Source of the DNA: UBA3792 sp045114775
GTDB lineage: Bacteria; Bacillota; Clostridia; Christensenellales; CAG-138
Reading direction: 5' to 3'
Assembly (NCBI GenBank): GCA_045114775.1
Contig: JBGULC010000036.1
Coordinates: 1 to 50,874, forward strand
Length of the DNA: 50,874 nt
In this document: positions 1 through 8,482 of the stretch, piece after piece
Numbering within the stretch: the stretch's first letter is position 1
How the letters are laid out: each line of letters begins with the position of its first letter
Notes under the pieces: model-generated
What the model was told of the DNA's origin: nothing
Databases searched by the model: none
What the model saw: the letters and a program-made list of their open reading frames with translations, nothing else
Translations under genes and position numbers: made by a program

Positions 1-1
1 G

Positions 2-163
2 TGCCTCGACATCATCGTTGACTGGGCAGTTGAAATCCCGGCGTATCAGCGCCAGAACTGCATCATCTTCAGCACGAAGCGCATCAATATCGACACTCTG
101 ACTCCGGACATCACCACGTTCTGGGGCTGGATGAACGACATTGAGAACCTCGAGATGAACTAA
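2..163 (+). CDS. oppA: Oligopeptide ABC transporter substrate-binding protein, C-terminal end (partial)
   Basis: The frame opens before the window and ends in TAA at 161-163, leaving the last 53 residues. The tail has the character of family 5 solute-binding proteins: a conserved helix segment (VDWAVEIPAYQRQN), then 'FSTKRIN' and a C-terminal segment around 'FWGWMNDIENL'. In this family the lipid-anchored protein captures peptides outside the membrane and delivers them to the permease pair. The adjoining permease and ATPase genes on the same strand support the call. The peptide-versus-other-ligand specificity cannot be judged from this fragment. Confidence 0.8.
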   Translation, partial: CLDIIVDWAVEIPAYQRQNCIIFSTKRINIDTLTPDITTFWGWMNDIENLEMN

Positions 164-208
164 TTCGAATCAATTCGATATCACGTTCACTTTGCACTGA
201 AGGGCAAA

Positions 209-241
209 CGGTTGAGCCCACCACTCCGGTGGGCTCAACCG
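209..241 (+). promoter_or_regulatory. Intra-operon hairpin between binding-protein and permease genes
   Basis: A near-perfect inverted repeat of about 14 bp (left arm CGGTTGAGCCCACC, loop ACTCC) lies between the binding-protein stop and the permease start. No T-run follows, so it is not a classical intrinsic terminator. Hairpins here commonly protect the 3' end of the binding-protein mRNA and give more binding protein than permease; that role is inferred. Confidence 0.65.
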
Positions 242-287
242 ATATTCAGCTATTTTACGCGGATTTTACCGCGAGAGGGTGGTAAGC

Positions 288-1295
288 ATGTGGAAGTTCT
301 TAGTTAGAAGACTTCTTTTAGGTCTTCTGATCGTCGTGCTCGGCGCGATGGTCACCTACATCGTAATTCGCTGCCTGCCCAGCTCCTACATGGAAAAGAT
401 GGCAAGGCAATATGCAGCCGCCTCCAATGGACGTCTCCGTTGGCAGGACCTGCTGGAAGATTTGAACAAGCAATATGACATGGACGGAAACGTATTCGTC
501 GGATATTTCAAATGGCTGTTTAAGGCAGTTCAAGGTGATTTCGGCGTTTCGTGGCAATACTCGAAGCCGGTTACGAAGGTCTTCACCGACGTTATCTGGT
601 GGTCCGTGCTGATGAACATCATTACACTGATGGTCGAGGTACTGATCTCGATCCCGCTCGGTGTTCTTGCCGCGCGCAAGCAGTACCACGCAGCGGACTA
701 CATCGTTACGGTGTTCGCACTGGCTTGTATTTCACTACCGACGTTCTATATCGCAACGGTTCTGAAATATGTCTTCGCCGTAAAAGCGGCTGAGCAAAAT
801 TGGTTCTTCAAACTGCCGCTGTATGGTCTTTGGGGTCGAGATTTCAACAATCTCACATTCTGGGGAAAGGTCGGCGATATTGCACAGCATCTGATCCTGC
901 CGGTTATCACGCTGAGCATTCTGTCGATCGGTAGTTTGATGCGTTATACCCGTACCAACATGCTGGAAGTTTTGAACGCGGACTACATCCGTACGGCGCG
1001 CGCGAAGGGCCTTTCTGAGAAGGTCGTCATCAACAAGCATGCGTTCCGCAATACGATGATTCCGCTCGTTACGATGTTCAGCGGTCTGTTGCCGAGCTTC
1101 TTCGGAGGCGCGATGATTACCGAGACGATCTTCCAGATTCCCGGTATCGGTCTCTATTCTTACAATGCGATGGTTCAGGGCGATATTCCGTTCGCCATGT
1201 TCTATACGACGTTCCTGATGCTTCTGACGCAGGTCAGCTTGATCCTGTCGGATATCATGTACGCCGTCGTCGACCCGCGTGTCCGCGTCAACTAA
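288..1295 (+). CDS. oppB: Oligopeptide/dipeptide ABC transporter permease (OppB/DppB family)
   Basis: 335 residues. First membrane subunit of a peptide importer. It begins with the basic-hydrophobic start MWKFLVRRLLLGL, has further membrane segments, and carries the cytoplasmic coupling loop typical of binding-protein-dependent permeases (ADYIRTARAKGLSEK...HAFRN). I prefer the ATG at 288 over an upstream in-frame GTG at 279, because GAGAGGGTGG at 273-282 is then correctly placed as ribosome site. Its length is normal for the family. The next permease gene starts 12 bases after the stop, indicating one transcript. The oppB versus dppB name is not decided by sequence alone. Confidence 0.93.
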   Translation: MWKFLVRRLLLGLLIVVLGAMVTYIVIRCLPSSYMEKMARQYAAASNGRLRWQDLLEDLNKQYDMDGNVFVGYFKWLFKAVQGDFGVSWQYSKPVTKVFTDVIWWSVLMNIITLMVEVLISIPLGVLAARKQYHAADYIVTVFALACISLPTFYIATVLKYVFAVKAAEQNWFFKLPLYGLWGRDFNNLTFWGKVGDIAQHLILPVITLSILSIGSLMRYTRTNMLEVLNADYIRTARAKGLSEKVVINKHAFRNTMIPLVTMFSGLLPSFFGGAMITETIFQIPGIGLYSYNAMVQGDIPFAMFYTTFLMLLTQVSLILSDIMYAVVDPRVRVN

Positions 1296-1307
1296 GGGGG
1301 TGCCATT

Positions 1308-3914
1308 ATGCTGAAAAATGATAAAGTAAAAAAGCAGCAGGAGCAGGATACCCCGCAGGAACAGATGAAACTGGATGACGCGCGCCGCGTTAAGGTTTTG
1401 TCGCCGGGCATGCTTGTCTTCAAACGCTTCATTCGCAACAAGCTGGCGGTTACCGGTATCATCATACTGGCCGTTATGTTTACGTTCGCGTTCCTCGGCC
1501 CGGTCTTCTCTCCGTACAAGATCGCGCAGCTCTTCACGAAGCAGATCACCGAGCCCAGCGATTATGCTTCCGCAAAAAGGAACAACGACTCGCGTGTATA
1601 CGACGAGGAAGGCATCAACGTCAACATCGGTCTTCTCTCTGCATTTCTGAAAAAGCTCGGTGAAAACAAGGGCGCAGAAGGGTATGCGCTGACCGCAGGA
1701 CAGCAGATTCCGTTTGAGTCCACCGATCACTCCAAGCAGTACATCATGCGGATCCTCAATCCGGATCCTGAAAGACCGAGCGCCGAGATCTTTGAAAAGC
1801 AGCAGATCGCAAGCGTTGCCGACGTCGAACTTGCCGTGGCATCCCAGAGAGGCATGATGACCACTGTGAACTTCACGGAAGGCATGGAACTGGAGGAAGG
1901 ACTTAAGGCCTTGATTCAGGAGCATGCTGAGAGCAAGAGCAGTGAAACGAAGATCGAATACAACGGCGACATCATTACCGTAGTCAGAAAATCCAAAATG
2001 GATATCAGATATTACGGCAAGGGTGATGTTGTATTTTCGGAATCCTCTTTGTTGGATGACGACCTCAAAGCCATGATTGCGGAGCACTCCGCGAGTGACA
2101 GCGAGGAAACAAAGATCGAGTATAACGGCGTCGATATCACGGTCGAGCCGACCGGTGATAACGAGATCGGTTATTTCGCGATGAGCGACGAACCGATTGC
2201 CGTTACTTCCTTTAGTATTTACACCGCAATGCGCGGCAAGGTCGCGGAACTGCAGAGCGACGCTGAATTTTTGAACGCGGTCAACATCGCGATTCAGGGA
2301 CGCGTCGCAACCGTCACCGATAAAGACGGTGCGGAATATCAGATCATCATCGGCGAGAACAACACGTTCCAGCTTGCAAACAGCGCGGGCACGCCGCTCT
2401 TCGAGGTTGACAGACTGTTCAACACGAATACCGTCTCTGTCGAAGGCGAGGACGAACCGGTCGAATTTGACAAGCTGATTCCGAATCCGAATGAATTCCG
2501 CGTAAAGGTCAAGGAGATCGTTGCCGAAACCGAAGAGAAAATCAGCAAGATCCGTGAAGAGGGCATTGCGGATGGCAAGACCGATGAAGAAATCTTCAAG
2601 GATCTGACCGATCTCTCGACCGTAACATTCAGGTATCCCGAATACGCAAGCGAGCAAGAAGAAATCGAAGCTATCGAGAAGGACGCGAAGAATACACCGC
2701 AAGAGTACATTCTGGTCGTCAGCAAGAACCATGAAGAAACCTACTTCAACGGCGAATACGTCGTTCTTGCTCCGGACGGTCAGCCCGGCTTGGAGGTCTA
2801 CAACAAGTACGACCCAATCGAGAGCAAGTATGACAAGCTGAGCAGCGATTACCTGTTCATCGGCACAGCAGAGAAAGCGCTTGCCGAAGGCGTTGAGACC
2901 TTTGAATACGAAGGCGAGACGTATAAGCTCGAGAAAGACGCAAAGAATAGCTTCTATATCGTCAAGAACGGTGCAGGCGAGAATTCTGTCCTGATTTCCG
3001 AGATCGCATACGGCGCGTTCAGGAACGGCACAGTGCTGACGGTCGATTTCGTCCTCAAAGTACAGGATGCGATCTGGAACAAACTGGACGGCTTCATGTT
3101 CACGAATGACCGCGGTGAAGAAACCAAAGCATATCTGCACATCAGCAATGAGAACAGCTATGTCAGCACAGATCAAACCAAGACGCTTCTTGACGCGAGA
3201 GCGTCGCTGAGCGAGAAGCACATACTCGGTACTGACGTTCACGGCATGGACGTTATGACCCGATTGATGTACGGCGGTCGTGTCTCCCTGCTGGTCGGCT
3301 TCGTCGTCGTCTTCTTCGAGATCATTATCGGCGTTCTGGTCGGCGGTATCTCCGGATACTTCGGCGGCGTCGTAGATACGATCCTGATGCGTTTCGTCGA
3401 ACTGTTCAACGCGATCCCGTTCTATCCGATGGTCATCATCCTCGGCTCCGTCATGGACGCACAGCGCGTCGATCCTTACACGCGACTGATGCTGTTGATG
3501 GTAGTCCTCGGTATCCTCGGTTGGACCGGTATTGCGCGTATCGTCCGCGGTCAGATCCTCTCGCTCCGTGAGCAGGACTTCATGATCGCGACGGAGGCGA
3601 CCGGTATCCGTACCGGACGCAGAATCTTCCGCCACCTGATCCCGAATGTCATGCCGCTGTTGATCGTCTATGCAACGGCAGGTCTGGGCAGCGTCATTCT
3701 GACGGAAGCAACGCTCGGCTTCCTCGGCCTCGGCGTCAAGTACCCGATGGCATCCTGGGGCTCGATCATCAACCAGTCGACCGACATGCAGGTCATGACG
3801 ACCGCATGGTGGATCTGGATCCCCTCCGGCTTGTTGATCCTGCTGACAGTTCTCGGCTTCAACTTTGTCGGTGACGGTCTGCGCGATGCGTTCGACCCGA
3901 AGATGAAGCGATAA
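1308..3914 (+). CDS. oppC: OppC/DppC-family permease with a very large extracytoplasmic insertion
   Basis: 868 residues against about 300 in ordinary family members. Residues 1-75 hold a basic cytoplasmic start and the first membrane segment (about 47-68), matching the OppC N-terminal domain. Residues about 628-868 are the ordinary permease core, beginning at 'HILGTDVHGMDV' and including the coupling loop 'EATGIRTGRRIFRH' with 'PNVMP'. Between them lie about 550 acidic, Lys/Glu-rich residues without membrane segments, where relatives have a short external loop, so the insertion should be outside the membrane. It contains an internal duplication (residues about 186-290). The ribosome site AAGGGGGTG precedes the ATG. 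The insertion's function is unknown; binding of peptide, wall or partner protein are guesses. The frame is open throughout, with no sign of a chimera. Confidence 0.9.
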   Translation: MLKNDKVKKQQEQDTPQEQMKLDDARRVKVLSPGMLVFKRFIRNKLAVTGIIILAVMFTFAFLGPVFSPYKIAQLFTKQITEPSDYASAKRNNDSRVYDEEGINVNIGLLSAFLKKLGENKGAEGYALTAGQQIPFESTDHSKQYIMRILNPDPERPSAEIFEKQQIASVADVELAVASQRGMMTTVNFTEGMELEEGLKALIQEHAESKSSETKIEYNGDIITVVRKSKMDIRYYGKGDVVFSESSLLDDDLKAMIAEHSASDSEETKIEYNGVDITVEPTGDNEIGYFAMSDEPIAVTSFSIYTAMRGKVAELQSDAEFLNAVNIAIQGRVATVTDKDGAEYQIIIGENNTFQLANSAGTPLFEVDRLFNTNTVSVEGEDEPVEFDKLIPNPNEFRVKVKEIVAETEEKISKIREEGIADGKTDEEIFKDLTDLSTVTFRYPEYASEQEEIEAIEKDAKNTPQEYILVVSKNHEETYFNGEYVVLAPDGQPGLEVYNKYDPIESKYDKLSSDYLFIGTAEKALAEGVETFEYEGETYKLEKDAKNSFYIVKNGAGENSVLISEIAYGAFRNGTVLTVDFVLKVQDAIWNKLDGFMFTNDRGEETKAYLHISNENSYVSTDQTKTLLDARASLSEKHILGTDVHGMDVMTRLMYGGRVSLLVGFVVVFFEIIIGVLVGGISGYFGGVVDTILMRFVELFNAIPFYPMVIILGSVMDAQRVDPYTRLMLLMVVLGILGWTGIARIVRGQILSLREQDFMIATEATGIRTGRRIFRHLIPNVMPLLIVYATAGLGSVILTEATLGFLGLGVKYPMASWGSIINQSTDMQVMTTAWWIWIPSGLLILLTVLGFNFVGDGLRDAFDPKMKR

Positions 3915-3927
3915 GGGAGGCAGCAAA

Positions 3928-5088
3928 ATGTCTAAGAGAAAAGGTGTAAACTACATCTCTCGCAGAGAGTCTGCGAAGATTTCCCGCGCAAACCGCAAGA
4001 TCACGAACATGTACGAGCGGAAGCGCAACCGTAAGCATGTGGATCCGTCTGAGTATATGACGCAGATGAAGGATCCGAACAACGTCGTCGAATTCGACAA
4101 CGTGCATACGTACTTCTTCACCGATATCGGCACGGTCCGTGCGGTGGACGGCGTTTCCTTCAATGTACCGAAGGGCAAGACGGTCGGCGTCGTCGGTGAA
4201 TCCGGCTGCGGCAAGTCCGTTACGTCCCTTTCGCTGATGCAGCTCGTGCAGCGTCCGCAGGGTCAGACCGTTGAAGGCGAGATCCGCTTCGACGCGGGCG
4301 ACGGCAAGGTCTACAACATTGTTGAAACCCCGACGAAAGTCATGCAGACGATCCGCGGTTCCAAGATCTCTATGATCTTCCAGGAGCCGATGACCTCTCT
4401 GAACCCGGTCTTCCGGATCGGCTATCAGCTCAACGAGGTTCTGAATCTGCACTACCCGGATTGGAGCAAGGAACAGGTCAAAGCACGTTCGATCGAAATG
4501 CTCGAGATGGTCGGTATCGCAAACAGCGAAGGCGTATACATGATGTATCCGCACGAGTTGTCCGGTGGTATGCGCCAGCGTGTCATGATCGCTATGGCGC
4601 TTGCCTGCGACCCGAAGCTGATCATTGCAGACGAGCCGACGACCGCGCTTGACGTTACCATTCAGGCGCAGATCCTCGACCTGCTGCGCAGATTGAAGGA
4701 CCGCATCAATTCCAGCATCATGCTGATCACGCATGACCTCGGCGTTATTGCGGAAATGGCTGACTATGTTGTCGTCATGTATTCCGGCAGGATCGTCGAG
4801 AGAGGCACGGCAAGCGAAGTGTTCCATAATCCGTGCCATCCGTATACGATCGGTCTGATGGCGTCGAAGCCCGTCGTGAATCGCCGCGTGGATCGTCTTT
4901 ACAGCATCCCCGGCACGGTTCCGAACCCGATCAACATGCCGAACTACTGCTATTTCCGCGATCGCTGCGAAAAGTGCATCGAGAAATGCAACGGTGAGTA
5001 CCCGCATGAGATCTATGTGACCCCGACGCACATGGTGACCTGCTACCTGTATGAGGATCAGGCACACGAGGAGAAGAAGGAGAACTGA
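3928..5088 (+). CDS. oppD: Oligopeptide ABC transporter ATP-binding protein OppD
   Basis: 386 residues. Cytoplasmic ATPase driving peptide import. Visible motifs in order: Walker A GESGCGKS (about 90-97), signature LSGGMRQR (about 211-218), Walker B LIIADEPT (about 231-238), H-loop ITHD (about 267-270) and the C-terminal Cys-rich peptide-transporter domain (CYFRDRCEKCIEKC). A basic N-terminal extension of about 45 residues precedes the usual start; GGGAGG upstream of 3928 supports this start. It is 13 bases after the permease gene and one base before oppF. OppD and OppF normally form a heterodimer. Confidence 0.95.
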   Translation: MSKRKGVNYISRRESAKISRANRKITNMYERKRNRKHVDPSEYMTQMKDPNNVVEFDNVHTYFFTDIGTVRAVDGVSFNVPKGKTVGVVGESGCGKSVTSLSLMQLVQRPQGQTVEGEIRFDAGDGKVYNIVETPTKVMQTIRGSKISMIFQEPMTSLNPVFRIGYQLNEVLNLHYPDWSKEQVKARSIEMLEMVGIANSEGVYMMYPHELSGGMRQRVMIAMALACDPKLIIADEPTTALDVTIQAQILDLLRRLKDRINSSIMLITHDLGVIAEMADYVVVMYSGRIVERGTASEVFHNPCHPYTIGLMASKPVVNRRVDRLYSIPGTVPNPINMPNYCYFRDRCEKCIEKCNGEYPHEIYVTPTHMVTCYLYEDQAHEEKKEN

Positions 5089-5089
5089 C

Positions 5090-6181
5090 ATGGAAGCTGT
5101 TGAAAAGAAAGTAGAAGAAGCGGTCGAGCAGAAGCCCATGACCCGGCAGGAAGTCTTCCGGATGCTCAACGCGAAGATCGCCGAGATCAAAGCGGAGCCT
5201 CCGATCGTGCACGATCCGGAAAACGTTCTGGAAGTGCATAACCTCGTAAAATACTTCCCGATCAAGACCGGTCTGTTCTCCAGACTGACTGGCTATGTCC
5301 GCGCGGTTGACGGCGTTTCCTTCAACATCAAGCGCGGCACCACGATGGGTCTCGTCGGCGAGTCCGGCTGCGGCAAAACCACGGTCGGCAAGACGATTCT
5401 TCGTTTGAACGACAAGACGGCCGGCCAGGTTCTTCTGAACGGCATCGAGATCCACGATCTTCCGCACAACGAGCTCAGAAAGCTTCGCCCGAAGATTCAG
5501 ATGATCTTCCAGGATCCGTACTCCAGCCTTTCGCCGCGTCTTCCGGTCGCGGAAATCATCGGCGAAGCGGTACGCGAGCACAACATCGTTCCGAAAGAAG
5601 AACTGGATGATTACATCGATCAGATCATGAAGCAGTGCGGTCTGCAGCCCTATCACAAGGACCGTTATCCGCATGAATTCTCGGGCGGCCAGCGCCAGCG
5701 TATCTGCATCGCGCGTTCGATCGCACTGAAGCCGGACTTCGTTATCTGCGATGAACCGGTCTCCGCTTTGGACGTTTCGATTCAGGCACAGATCATCAAT
5801 CTGATGATGGACCTGCAGAAGGAACTCGGCCTGACATATCTGTTCATTTCGCACGACCTGTCCGTCGTCGAGCATATTTCCGATACGATCGGCGTTATGT
5901 ACCTCGGCAACATGGTCGAATATGCGAGCAAGGAGCAGATTTTCGCAAACCCGAAGCATCCGTATACGGAAGCGCTGTTCTCCGCGATCCCCGTTCCGGA
6001 CCCGGACTACAAGATGAAGCGTATCATCCTGCAGGGAAGCATTCCTTCCCCGGCGAATCCGCCGTCCGGCTGCAAGTTCCACACGCGCTGCGCAAAATGC
6101 ATGGATATCTGCAGTCAGTGCGCGCCGGAAACGAAAGAGGTCGAACCCGGACACTTTGTGGCTTGCCACCTGTACGACTGA
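5090..6181 (+). CDS. oppF: Oligopeptide ABC transporter ATP-binding protein OppF
   Basis: 363 residues. Second ATPase of the peptide importer. Walker A GESGCGKT (about residue 89), signature FSGGQRQR (about 197), Walker B FVICDEPVSALD and H-loop ISHD are all present, followed by the Cys-containing OppF tail (HTRCAKCMDICSQC). The ATG at 5090 is chosen because GAGGAGAAGAAGGAG lies directly upstream; an in-frame ATG at 5051 would lie inside oppD. Only one base separates it from the oppD stop, suggesting translational coupling. Confidence 0.95.
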   Translation: MEAVEKKVEEAVEQKPMTRQEVFRMLNAKIAEIKAEPPIVHDPENVLEVHNLVKYFPIKTGLFSRLTGYVRAVDGVSFNIKRGTTMGLVGESGCGKTTVGKTILRLNDKTAGQVLLNGIEIHDLPHNELRKLRPKIQMIFQDPYSSLSPRLPVAEIIGEAVREHNIVPKEELDDYIDQIMKQCGLQPYHKDRYPHEFSGGQRQRICIARSIALKPDFVICDEPVSALDVSIQAQIINLMMDLQKELGLTYLFISHDLSVVEHISDTIGVMYLGNMVEYASKEQIFANPKHPYTEALFSAIPVPDPDYKMKRIILQGSIPSPANPPSGCKFHTRCAKCMDICSQCAPETKEVEPGHFVACHLYD

Positions 6182-6182
6182 G

Positions 6183-6461
6183 ATGGCTCGCGAACCGAAA
6201 CAGTACGAGGATGATGACGGTCGTACGATCGTCGACATGGATGTGGATGGCATGCCGTGGCATACCAGGCGCATGAAAAAAGAAAGGCGCGAGCAGGCGA
6301 AGGCCGAGCTTCGGGAGAAGATCGAACGGGGCGAAGCGCTGACGACGCGGCAGACGCTGCGATATACGTTCTATGCGTTGCTTGCGGGACTTGCCGTGGT
6401 CGGTTTCATTGCCGGCGGTGTCTGCATCTTCATTCTCATTCTTTGGCTGTGTTGGCGATAA
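6183..6461 (+). CDS. Small single-pass membrane protein, last gene of the opp cluster
   Basis: 92 residues, starting at an ATG one base after the oppF stop. The N-terminal half is hydrophilic and charged, with 'YEDDDGRTIVDMDVDGMPWH'; the middle is Lys/Arg/Glu-rich and likely helical; residues about 63-90 form one strong membrane segment. I recall similar short proteins with a DGRTI..M motif in Clostridia but know no function. Position and spacing imply co-expression with the transporter; a structural or regulatory role there is only inference. Confidence 0.75.
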   Translation: MAREPKQYEDDDGRTIVDMDVDGMPWHTRRMKKERREQAKAELREKIERGEALTTRQTLRYTFYALLAGLAVVGFIAGGVCIFILILWLCWR

Positions 6462-6484
6462 CATCCCATAGGAAAGAAAAATGG

Positions 6485-6516
6485 GACCTGCATGCGAATC
6501 ATGCAGGTCTCATTTA
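6485..6516 (+). terminator. Intrinsic terminator after the opp cluster
   Basis: Perfect 10-bp stem (GACCTGCATG / CATGCAGGTC) with loop CGAAT, followed by the T-rich CTCATTTATT, 24 bases after the small membrane protein. Confidence 0.75.
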
Positions 6517-6806
6517 TTGAGAGCTTTCCCGACGAAAATGAAACCGGCCCGTTGGATCCGATGAAGCCCTGTTTCAGATTGCGGTTGAAATGCGATCGCT
6601 TCGCGCCGCTTGACGACGGTCGGCTTCGGATGTAGGTCCTATATGAATTATGAAAGGATTCCAAAGGGATCGCAACGGTGCTTACAGATGCGAGCGGAGA
6701 ATGGATCTGCACCGGCAGGGTGGTGCATAGTTATCGCATTGGCCGGCAAAACGGCGCAGGAACAGCTTTTTTTCCAAAAAAACTTTGCGGAAATCAAACT
6801 TTTTCG
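6517..6806. other. Gene-free stretch between opp terminator and rpmG promoter
   Basis: About 290 bases. Short open frames exist but lack ribosome sites and recognisable content. I see no tRNA, clear repeat or promoter here before the TTGACA at 6807. Confidence 0.5.
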
Positions 6807-6835
6807 TTGACAAACCGCGAGCGTTGTGGTAACTT
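6807..6835 (+). promoter_or_regulatory. Promoter of rpmG-secE-nusG
   Basis: TTGACA (6807-6812), 17-base spacer, TAACTT (6830-6835). Perfect -35 and fair -10. The predicted start near 6842 puts a hairpin at the very 5' end of the message. Confidence 0.7.
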
Positions 6836-6844
6836 ATTCAAGGT

Positions 6845-6866
6845 GCCCCCGTTGGGGGCTCGTTTT
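6845..6866 (+). promoter_or_regulatory. 5'-end hairpin of the rpmG transcript
   Basis: GCCCCC-GTT-GGGGGC (6845-6859) followed by TCGTTTTTG. It resembles a small terminator but begins only about three bases after the predicted transcription start, so it could be an attenuator, a 5' stabiliser or the terminator of a different upstream transcript. Confidence 0.5.
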
Positions 6867-6895
6867 TGATGGAACTATTTTAGGAGGAGCATACA

Positions 6896-7045
6896 ATGCG
6901 CGTTAAGATCACTTTGGCCTGCACCGAATGCAAGCAGAGAAACTACAACACCTTCAAGAACAAGAAGAACGATCCCGATCGTCTTGAGTTCAACAAGTAC
7001 TGCCGTTTCTGCCGCAAGCACACCCTGCACAGAGAATCCAAGTAA
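6896..7045 (+). CDS. rpmG: 50S ribosomal protein L33
   Basis: 49 residues, MRVKITLACTECKQRNYNT at the start; the normal L33 size. Two Cys pairs (CTEC and CRFC) form the zinc-binding form of the protein. AGGAGG stands eight bases before the ATG. L33 is a late-assembling large-subunit protein. The order rpmG-secE-nusG-rplK-rplA is classical in Firmicutes and confirms the call. It is followed 12 bases later by secE. Confidence 0.97.
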   Translation: MRVKITLACTECKQRNYNTFKNKKNDPDRLEFNKYCRFCRKHTLHRESK

Positions 7046-7057
7046 CGGGAGAAAACC

Positions 7058-7789
7058 ATGGCTAACGTACAGGATATGAAGGCACAGAAAGCCGTAAAGA
7101 CGCTCCGTCTTTTCACGATTCTGCTGCTGGTTGTCGGGATCATTGCTTTCGCGGCTTCGATCGCCGACCTGGTAACCAATCATGCGCTGCTCGGGCTGTT
7201 CGGCTCGAAGGAAACGACCGATACGAATTTCGGCGGCATCAATGTTGCGCACGTCTTTCTGCTGGCGGCGTCCACGCTGCTGGTCATCGGTGCGATTCTC
7301 TATCTGGTAAAGAACAACTATCGCTTCTTCCAGGGCAGCTGCATCGCAGCGATCATCTTCTCACTGTTCCCGATGATCATTTTTGCGGTCAACATCGGAA
7401 GCTATCTGTTTGCGCTGATCTTCGCACTGTTGGCGCTCGCGATCATCATTCTGGCGATCTTCGCCATGAAGTCGCGCTGGCAGGTCTACATCAAGGAGAT
7501 GACCGGCGAGGTCAAGAAGCTCACGTGGCTGAACATGAAGGAACTCATCAAGGCGACGGCGGTCGTTCTGGTGTTCGTTCTCGCATTCGCGCTGCTGATC
7601 TATGTCCTTGACTTGCTGTTCAACTGGCCGATCAAGGCGCTGCTCACCGACAATGGATCTACGACGACGCAGACCACGGATGAGGATACGCATGAGCATA
7701 CGGACGAGGAGCAGGCTCCTGCAGACGAACAGGGCACGCAGCCCGAAGACAGCGGCAACGCTGACGAAGGCACGGAGAATAACGGATAA
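7058..7789 (+). CDS. secE: Preprotein translocase subunit SecE with a four-segment N-terminal membrane extension
   Basis: 243 residues; Firmicute SecE is usually about 60-80. The SecE core is at about 141-190: an amphipathic helix (YIKEMTGEVKKLTW) then one membrane segment (about 166-188). Upstream, residues about 23-140 contain four more predicted membrane segments not found in short SecE. Downstream is an acidic, Thr/Glu/Asp-rich tail of about 45 residues. SecE clamps SecY in the protein-export channel. Its location between rpmG and nusG makes the identity secure; the extension looks like a fused membrane domain of unknown role. Confidence 0.88.
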   Translation: MANVQDMKAQKAVKTLRLFTILLLVVGIIAFAASIADLVTNHALLGLFGSKETTDTNFGGINVAHVFLLAASTLLVIGAILYLVKNNYRFFQGSCIAAIIFSLFPMIIFAVNIGSYLFALIFALLALAIIILAIFAMKSRWQVYIKEMTGEVKKLTWLNMKELIKATAVVLVFVLAFALLIYVLDLLFNWPIKALLTDNGSTTTQTTDEDTHEHTDEEQAPADEQGTQPEDSGNADEGTENNG

Positions 7790-7794
7790 CGCCC

Positions 7795-8379
7795 ATGAGT
7801 CAGGAAACGAAATGGTACGTCGTTCATACCTATTCCGGGTATGAGAACAAGGTCAAGGAAGACCTGATCAAAGCCGTCGACAACGCGGGACTTTCGGACA
7901 CGATTCTGGAAGTCATGTATCCGACGGAAGAAACCATTGAGATCCTGCCGAACGGAAAGCGCAAAACTGTCACCCGAAAGATCTATCCCGGCTACGTCAT
8001 GGTCAAGATGGTCGTTGACGTGATCGAGGAACCGCGTCCGGACGAGAGGGGCGGCGGCGTATCGCGCACACTGAAAATGAATCCGCGTGCGTGGTACATC
8101 ATCCGCAACACCCGCGGCGTCACGGGTTTTGTCGGTCCGGGAAGCCAGCCGGTGCCTCTGAAGGATGAAGAGGTCGTTGCGATGGGTGTGGAGCGCATCC
8201 CGATCGTCCTCAATATTGAGGTCGGCGAAACGGTGCGCGTCGTTTCGGGTCCTTTGGAGAACTTCCTCGGCCGTGTCGACAAGATCGACCCCGAACGGCA
8301 GAAGGTCAAGCTGTCCGTTTCCATGTTCGGCAGGGATACTCCGGTCGAGCTGGATTTCATCCAGGTCCAGAAAATCTGA
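7795..8379 (+). CDS. nusG: Transcription termination/antitermination protein NusG
   Basis: 194 residues. The N-terminal NGN domain begins KWYVVHTYSGYENKV; a C-terminal KOW domain contains 'VRVVSGPLENFLGRVDKID'. NusG binds RNA polymerase and couples it with Rho or the ribosome. It is about 15-20 residues longer than the usual protein because of an Arg/Gly-containing stretch (about 77-95) within the NGN domain. It starts five bases after secE; the ribosome site is weak (GGAGAAT about 15 bases upstream), so coupling to secE translation is likely. Confidence 0.95.
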   Translation: MSQETKWYVVHTYSGYENKVKEDLIKAVDNAGLSDTILEVMYPTEETIEILPNGKRKTVTRKIYPGYVMVKMVVDVIEEPRPDERGGGVSRTLKMNPRAWYIIRNTRGVTGFVGPGSQPVPLKDEEVVAMGVERIPIVLNIEVGETVRVVSGPLENFLGRVDKIDPERQKVKLSVSMFGRDTPVELDFIQVQKI

Positions 8380-8482
8380 AAAAACGAATCGCATTCGGTT
8401 TGTTGAAACGTGCTGTTTGAAACAGCCGGAAATGCAAGTGCGTTATAAACGCATGCGCGAAAGCAACGGAGGAGAAACGGAA

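Noticed and set aside
735..3926. Very long antisense open frame opposite the permease genes
   Set aside because: It has no ribosome site or recognisable domain and arises from codon bias (GC-rich third positions) of the real sense genes. Similar antisense frames at 24060-26336, 35863-38313 and 48370-50295 were dropped for the same reason.
6610..6869. Two short overlapping open frames before rpmG
   Set aside because: They run through the rpmG promoter and leader hairpin and have no ribosome site.
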